This document shows positions 7,851-10,801 of a stretch of 10,801 nucleotides of DNA, in pieces. The translations under genes and the position numbers were made by a program. The stretch is from UBA7328 sp002471345 (GTDB taxonomy: Bacteria; Bacteroidota; Bacteroidia; Chitinophagales; Saprospiraceae), in the NCBI GenBank assembly GCA_964011275.1, contig CAXGOB010000117.1, positions 1-10,801 of the forward strand. Reading direction: 5' to 3'. Position 1 is the first letter of the stretch. Every line of letters starts with the position of its first letter. A model generated the notes under the pieces. That model did not search any database, had not been told where the DNA came from, and saw only the letters and a list, made by a program, of their open reading frames with translations.

Positions 7851-8430
7851 ACCTTAATTGTTTTGTGGCATTATCTCTACGTTGTTCTACTTCTATAGCA
7901 ATTCCTTTAGGGTGGAGGCCTCTCCATGCCACTTCATTATAATCATCACCCATCATCACATAGTGTTGTAGTCTGGCACTCTGCATCTCCTCCTGCACAT
8001 GATCACTTAGGTTAACTAAACAAACCCATCCATCTTCATCTACTACATCTTCATACCACTCTTCATAATAGTCCTCATCACCACTGTGATAATTTAAAAC
8101 ATTATCACACATGAATACAAACTTATAGATACCATTAGATATAAGATGATCCACTACTTCTCTTTTTAATATCATGATATCATTAGTGATACAATCATTC
8201 CACTCCCCTAACAATTCTATTATGCTTATTCCTTTATCATAATCCATATACAATATTTTCATACACATAGTAGGAGAACCGTAAAAATCCCATTGTGGAT
8301 GGATAAAGTAATTGTATATTTTTTGTGAAAATTGAAACTCACTGTACTCCCGGCCATAAAAAGGAGATTTGTTATCCTTTTCGGAAGTATAAAAATCTCT
8401 CCATTTATAAAAAGGTTCTATGTCGTGCAA
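7846..8430 (-). CDS. Conserved-looking protein of unknown function upstream of era (TTG start)
   Basis: I do not know a function for this 194-residue protein. From memory it resembles an uncharacterised family found in many Bacteroidota with the same opening, HDIEPFYxWR, but this was not checked. It has no signal peptide or membrane segment, so it should be cytosolic. Visible features are an aromatic-rich first half (EFQFSQKIYNYFIHPQW at 31-47), alternating hydrophobic segments suggesting beta strands (57-74, 101-108), and a very acidic patch at 118-133 with 10 Asp/Glu in 16 residues. The C-terminal part is basic (RRDNATKQLRY). The start is TTG at 8430-8428: there is no ATG in frame before residue 55, and an upstream TAA closes the frame 15 bases before the TTG (a rarer ATT is the only alternative). 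Starting at the later ATG would remove the best-conserved part. The gene precedes era in the same direction, and a candidate -7 element lies 27 bases upstream. Confidence 0.8.
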   Translation of the reverse strand: MHDIEPFYKWRDFYTSEKDNKSPFYGREYSEFQFSQKIYNYFIHPQWDFYGSPTMCMKILYMDYDKGISIIELLGEWNDCITNDIMILKREVVDHLISNGIYKFVFMCDNVLNYHSGDEDYYEEWYEDVVDEDGWVCLVNLSDHVQEEMQSARLQHYVMMGDDYNEVAWRGLHPKGIAIEVEQRRDNATKQLRY

Positions 8431-8457
8431 TTCAATTAATGTTTACTCTGAAGATTG

Positions 8458-8465
8458 CAAATATC
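8458..8465 (-). promoter_or_regulatory. Candidate -7 element for the 194-residue protein-era unit
   Basis: On the minus strand this reads GATATTTG, one base off the Bacteroidota consensus TAnnTTTG, and sits 27 bases upstream of the TTG start. The flanking sequence ATATTTGCAAT is identical to that at the promoter at 772-779. No TTG was found at the normal -33 distance, so the match is partial. Confidence 0.4.
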
Positions 8466-8590
8466 AAAAGAAAAAAATAGAGGAGCTTGAATATCTTTAT
8501 TATAAAAGAAGACGGAATTCGGTCCTTACTATAGAAAATCAACCTTAAATAAAGCCGCCTTGTGATCTTATCATTACACTTTCTGCCAAG

Positions 8591-8620
8591 TCTAATTTCA
8601 TGGCAATTTTGAAAATTAGA
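8591..8620. repeat. 8-bp inverted repeat overlapping a second, competing one
   Basis: TCTAATTT (8591-8598) and AAATTAGA (8613-8620) are exact inverted copies with a 14-base spacer. TGCCA (8584-8588) and TGGCA (8601-8605) form a second pair that overlaps the first, so the two hairpins cannot form together. The repeat lies too far from either start to be part of a core promoter, so an operator is the more natural reading if it is real. Confidence 0.3.
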
Positions 8621-8889
8621 TGCGACAATTCACTTTTATCATATTCTTAATAACTGTTACAAAATTGGAGTCTCAAACAAAGTCACTTGCTTAGAAATCA
8701 ATAATCTACATCAAAGTCAAAACACAACAGACAACACAGCAGATTATCGATCAATAGATCAGTAATAAATAGCTTATTGAATACCGGGCGAATAGGAATT
8801 TCTTTCAGGATTTCAAAGAGTCATATATGGCACTATCATTGATCTATGGATTTAGCTTATAAAAAGCTGCGTTAGTCTTTAGATAATTT

Positions 8890-8897
8890 GATATTTG
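8890..8897 (+). promoter_or_regulatory. Candidate -7 element of sucA
   Basis: GATATTTG lies 39 bases upstream of the sucA ATG and matches TAnnTTTG at all but the first base. It sits within TTTGATATTTGC (8887-8898), which is repeated in inverted orientation at 8457-8468 upstream of the divergent gene. A proper TTG at -33 is missing (GTTAG at about 8871-8875 is too close). Confidence 0.4.
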
Positions 8898-8936
8898 CCC
8901 CCAATTAAACAAAGTAGAAACTGAAAAGAGTTATTT

Positions 8937-10801
8937 ATGAAAGATTACTCCTACGTTTTTAATGCTCATCCTTCCTTTATAGACCATCTTTATAAAAAGT
9001 ACAAAGAGTCACCAAATGAACTGGAAGAGGGATGGAAAGTCTTTTTTAAGGGATTTGATTTTGGAGGAAATGACGGTGCATCTCTTTCCTCTGCAAGTGG
9101 AATTACATCTATCAGTCTGGATATAGCTAAAGAATTTGATGTTTTATCAATAATTCATGGCTATAGAAGTAGAGGACATCTTATTTCTACTACAAATCCT
9201 GTAAGACCTAGAAGAGATCGAAAACCTTATTTAGCCATAAAAGATTACAATTTAGAGGAATCTGACCTCGACAAATCTTTTAGGGCTTCGGAAGAAATGA
9301 ATTTAGGTGGTAAATCATTAAGTCAATTACTTGAACACTTAAATAGATTATACTGTGGAAACATCGGCTTTGAGTATGCTCATATAGAAAACCGAGAAAA
9401 GAGGATGTGGCTTAGAGAAAAGATAGAAAACAGAGAACTCACCTCAGCATATGGTCTTGATCTAAAAACCAAACAAAGAATTCTAGAAAAACTTAATGGA
9501 GCTGTAGGTTTTGAGAGTTTTCTAAATACTAAATATGTCGGTCAAAAAAGATTTTCACTGGAAGGGGGAGAATCTGTTATTCCAGCATTAGACCATATTA
9601 TCACTAAAGGAGGAGCGAGTGGAGTACAAGAAGTAATAATAGGTATGGCACATAGAGGCCGACTAAATGTATTAGCGAATATCATGGGTAAAACTTATGA
9701 TGCCATATTTAATGAATTTGAAGGAGGTAGTGTACCTGATATGAGTCATGGTGATGGTGATGTGAAATACCATTTAGGATTTTCATCTCAAGTCACTACT
9801 CTTGGAGGTGAAACTGTACATCTTAAATTAATTCCTAATCCGTCTCATCTAGAAGCAGTAAATCCTGTAGTGGAGGGTTTCTCTAGAGCAAAGGCCGATA
9901 TTTTATATAAAAGCGATTACGATAAAATACTTCCTATCCTCATACATGGAGATGCAGCTGTAGCCGGTCAAGGTGTCGTGTATGAAACTGTGCAGATGAG
10001 CCAATTAGATGGATATTACACAGGTGGTACTATCCATATTGTTATAAATAACCAGGTAGGATTTACCACTGATTTTCATGATGCCAGATCTTCTACTTAT
10101 GCGACAGCAGCATCTAATCTTGTGCAAGCTCCAGTATTTCATGTGAATGGAGATGACCCTGAAGCACTAGTATGGGCAGTAGATTTAGCTACAGAATACA
10201 GACAGAAATTTAATAATGATGTATTTATAGATGTGGTATGCTATCGTAAACATGGTCATAATGAAGGAGACGATCCAAAGTTTACACAACCATTCCTTTA
10301 TGATCTGATCAAAAAACACAAAGACCCACGTAAAATTTATATAGAGAGGCTTCTACAAAGAGGTGACGTAGAAAAAAAATTAGCCGAATCATTAGAGAAG
10401 AATTTCTGGAATGATCTTCAAGCAAGGCTAGATAATGTAAAACAAAAGCCCCTTCCGTATGAATATCAAGAACCAGAAAACGCGTGGCGAACACTAAAAA
10501 AGACAAAGAACGGGAGAGATTTTGACAAATCTCCGAATACTGGAATATCTAAAAAGGAAATAGATTCCATTTTGGACCATCTAACTTCTCTTCCAAATGA
10601 TTTCACTCCTATGAGTAAAGTCAATAGGCTTCTCAAAGGGATGAACAAACTATTGGATGCAGGCACATTGGATTGGGCATTTGCAGAATTGTTGGCTTAT
10701 GGTTCTTTACTCAGAGAAGGACGTGATGTAAGGCTCACAGGCCAAGATGTAATAAGAGGAACATTCTCTCATAGACATGCCATATTCAAAGATGATAAAA
10801 C
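8937..10801 (+). CDS. sucA: 2-oxoglutarate dehydrogenase E1 component, N-terminal two thirds (C-terminus beyond window)
   Basis: This is the thiamine-diphosphate-dependent E1 subunit of the 2-oxoglutarate dehydrogenase complex, which decarboxylates 2-oxoglutarate in the TCA cycle and passes the succinyl group to the E2 lipoyl domain. The frame is open from the ATG at 8937 to the right edge, 621 codons of a protein usually about 900-950 residues long. Residues 4-39 form the N-terminal segment typical of E1o (HPSFIDHLYKKYKESP, GWKVFFKGF), which contacts E2. Active-site motifs follow: GMAHRGRLNVL (236-246, with H239), YHLGFSS (278-284, with H279), the NPSHLEAVNPV motif, the thiamine diphosphate and Mg motif from HGDAAVAGQGV (337-347) to NNQVGF (371-376), and CYRKHGHNEGDDP. 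The match to E. coli SucA around these sites is close. No Shine-Dalgarno is clear (GAAAAGAG ends 6 bases before the ATG). A sucB/odhB gene for E2 would be expected next, outside the window. Confidence 0.97.
   Translation, partial: MKDYSYVFNAHPSFIDHLYKKYKESPNELEEGWKVFFKGFDFGGNDGASLSSASGITSISLDIAKEFDVLSIIHGYRSRGHLISTTNPVRPRRDRKPYLAIKDYNLEESDLDKSFRASEEMNLGGKSLSQLLEHLNRLYCGNIGFEYAHIENREKRMWLREKIENRELTSAYGLDLKTKQRILEKLNGAVGFESFLNTKYVGQKRFSLEGGESVIPALDHIITKGGASGVQEVIIGMAHRGRLNVLANIMGKTYDAIFNEFEGGSVPDMSHGDGDVKYHLGFSSQVTTLGGETVHLKLIPNPSHLEAVNPVVEGFSRAKADILYKSDYDKILPILIHGDAAVAGQGVVYETVQMSQLDGYYTGGTIHIVINNQVGFTTDFHDARSSTYATAASNLVQAPVFHVNGDDPEALVWAVDLATEYRQKFNNDVFIDVVCYRKHGHNEGDDPKFTQPFLYDLIKKHKDPRKIYIERLLQRGDVEKKLAESLEKNFWNDLQARLDNVKQKPLPYEYQEPENAWRTLKKTKNGRDFDKSPNTGISKKEIDSILDHLTSLPNDFTPMSKVNRLLKGMNKLLDAGTLDWAFAELLAYGSLLREGRDVRLTGQDVIRGTFSHRHAIFKDDK

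Larger units (their letters stand above)
8431..8936. other. Divergent control region between the 194-residue protein gene and sucA
   Basis: No gene is visible in these 506 bases. Both ends carry the same 12 bases TTTGATATTTGC in opposite orientation, each pointing at its gene. Between them are an 8-bp inverted repeat at 8591-8620, an overlapping TGCCA/TGGCA pair at 8584-8605, and AGCTT-N5-AAGCT at about 8854-8868. The length is generous for two core promoters, so binding sites for regulators of sucA could lie here, but I recognise none. Confidence 0.55.

Noticed and set aside
10309..10666. Two overlapping minus-strand open frames at the right end
   Set aside because: Both are antisense shadows of the sucA frame, which is continuous and has strong family motifs.

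Overview
The window looks like a chromosomal segment of an AT-rich Bacteroidota bacterium, most likely in or near the Saprospiraceae/Lewinellaceae. Three things point there. One is a giant secreted protein with HYR-like repeats, a dockerin-like segment and a C-terminal type IX secretion (T9SS) sorting domain. The second is promoter elements of the Bacteroidota type (TAnnTTTG, with TTTG further upstream). The third is the lack of clear Shine-Dalgarno sequences. Species assignment is inference only.

Layout, left to right. (1) 1-605, minus strand: the N-terminal part of a secreted protein with a signal peptide, running off the left edge; its function is not recognised. (2) 606-984: control region with a good Bacteroidota promoter for that gene, a perfect 10-bp inverted repeat touching its upstream element, and a strong intrinsic terminator for the next gene. 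(3) 985-6078, minus: a 1697-residue exported, multi-module surface protein ending in a T9SS sorting domain. (4) 6079-6891: a gene-poor gap of about 0.8 kb with several hairpins and no recognisable gene. (5) 6892-7779, minus: the GTPase Era. (6) 7846-8430, minus: a 194-residue conserved-looking cytosolic protein of unknown function that appears to start at TTG, probably transcribed together with era. (7) 8431-8936: a divergent control region. (8) 8937-10801, plus: the first 621 codons of the E1 subunit of 2-oxoglutarate dehydrogenase, running off the right edge.

The genes fall into two kinds. The left part encodes cell-surface or secreted material that needs the Sec and T9SS export systems. 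The right part is housekeeping: ribosome assembly (Era) and the TCA cycle (2-oxoglutarate dehydrogenase). No mobile element, CRISPR array, tRNA or rRNA gene was found, and no convincing undescribed defence or mobile system is visible. The best items for follow-up are an (T/G)ATATTTGC element shared by three start regions, the inverted repeat at 805-837, the unassigned N-terminal third of the giant protein, and the uncharacterised protein upstream of era.
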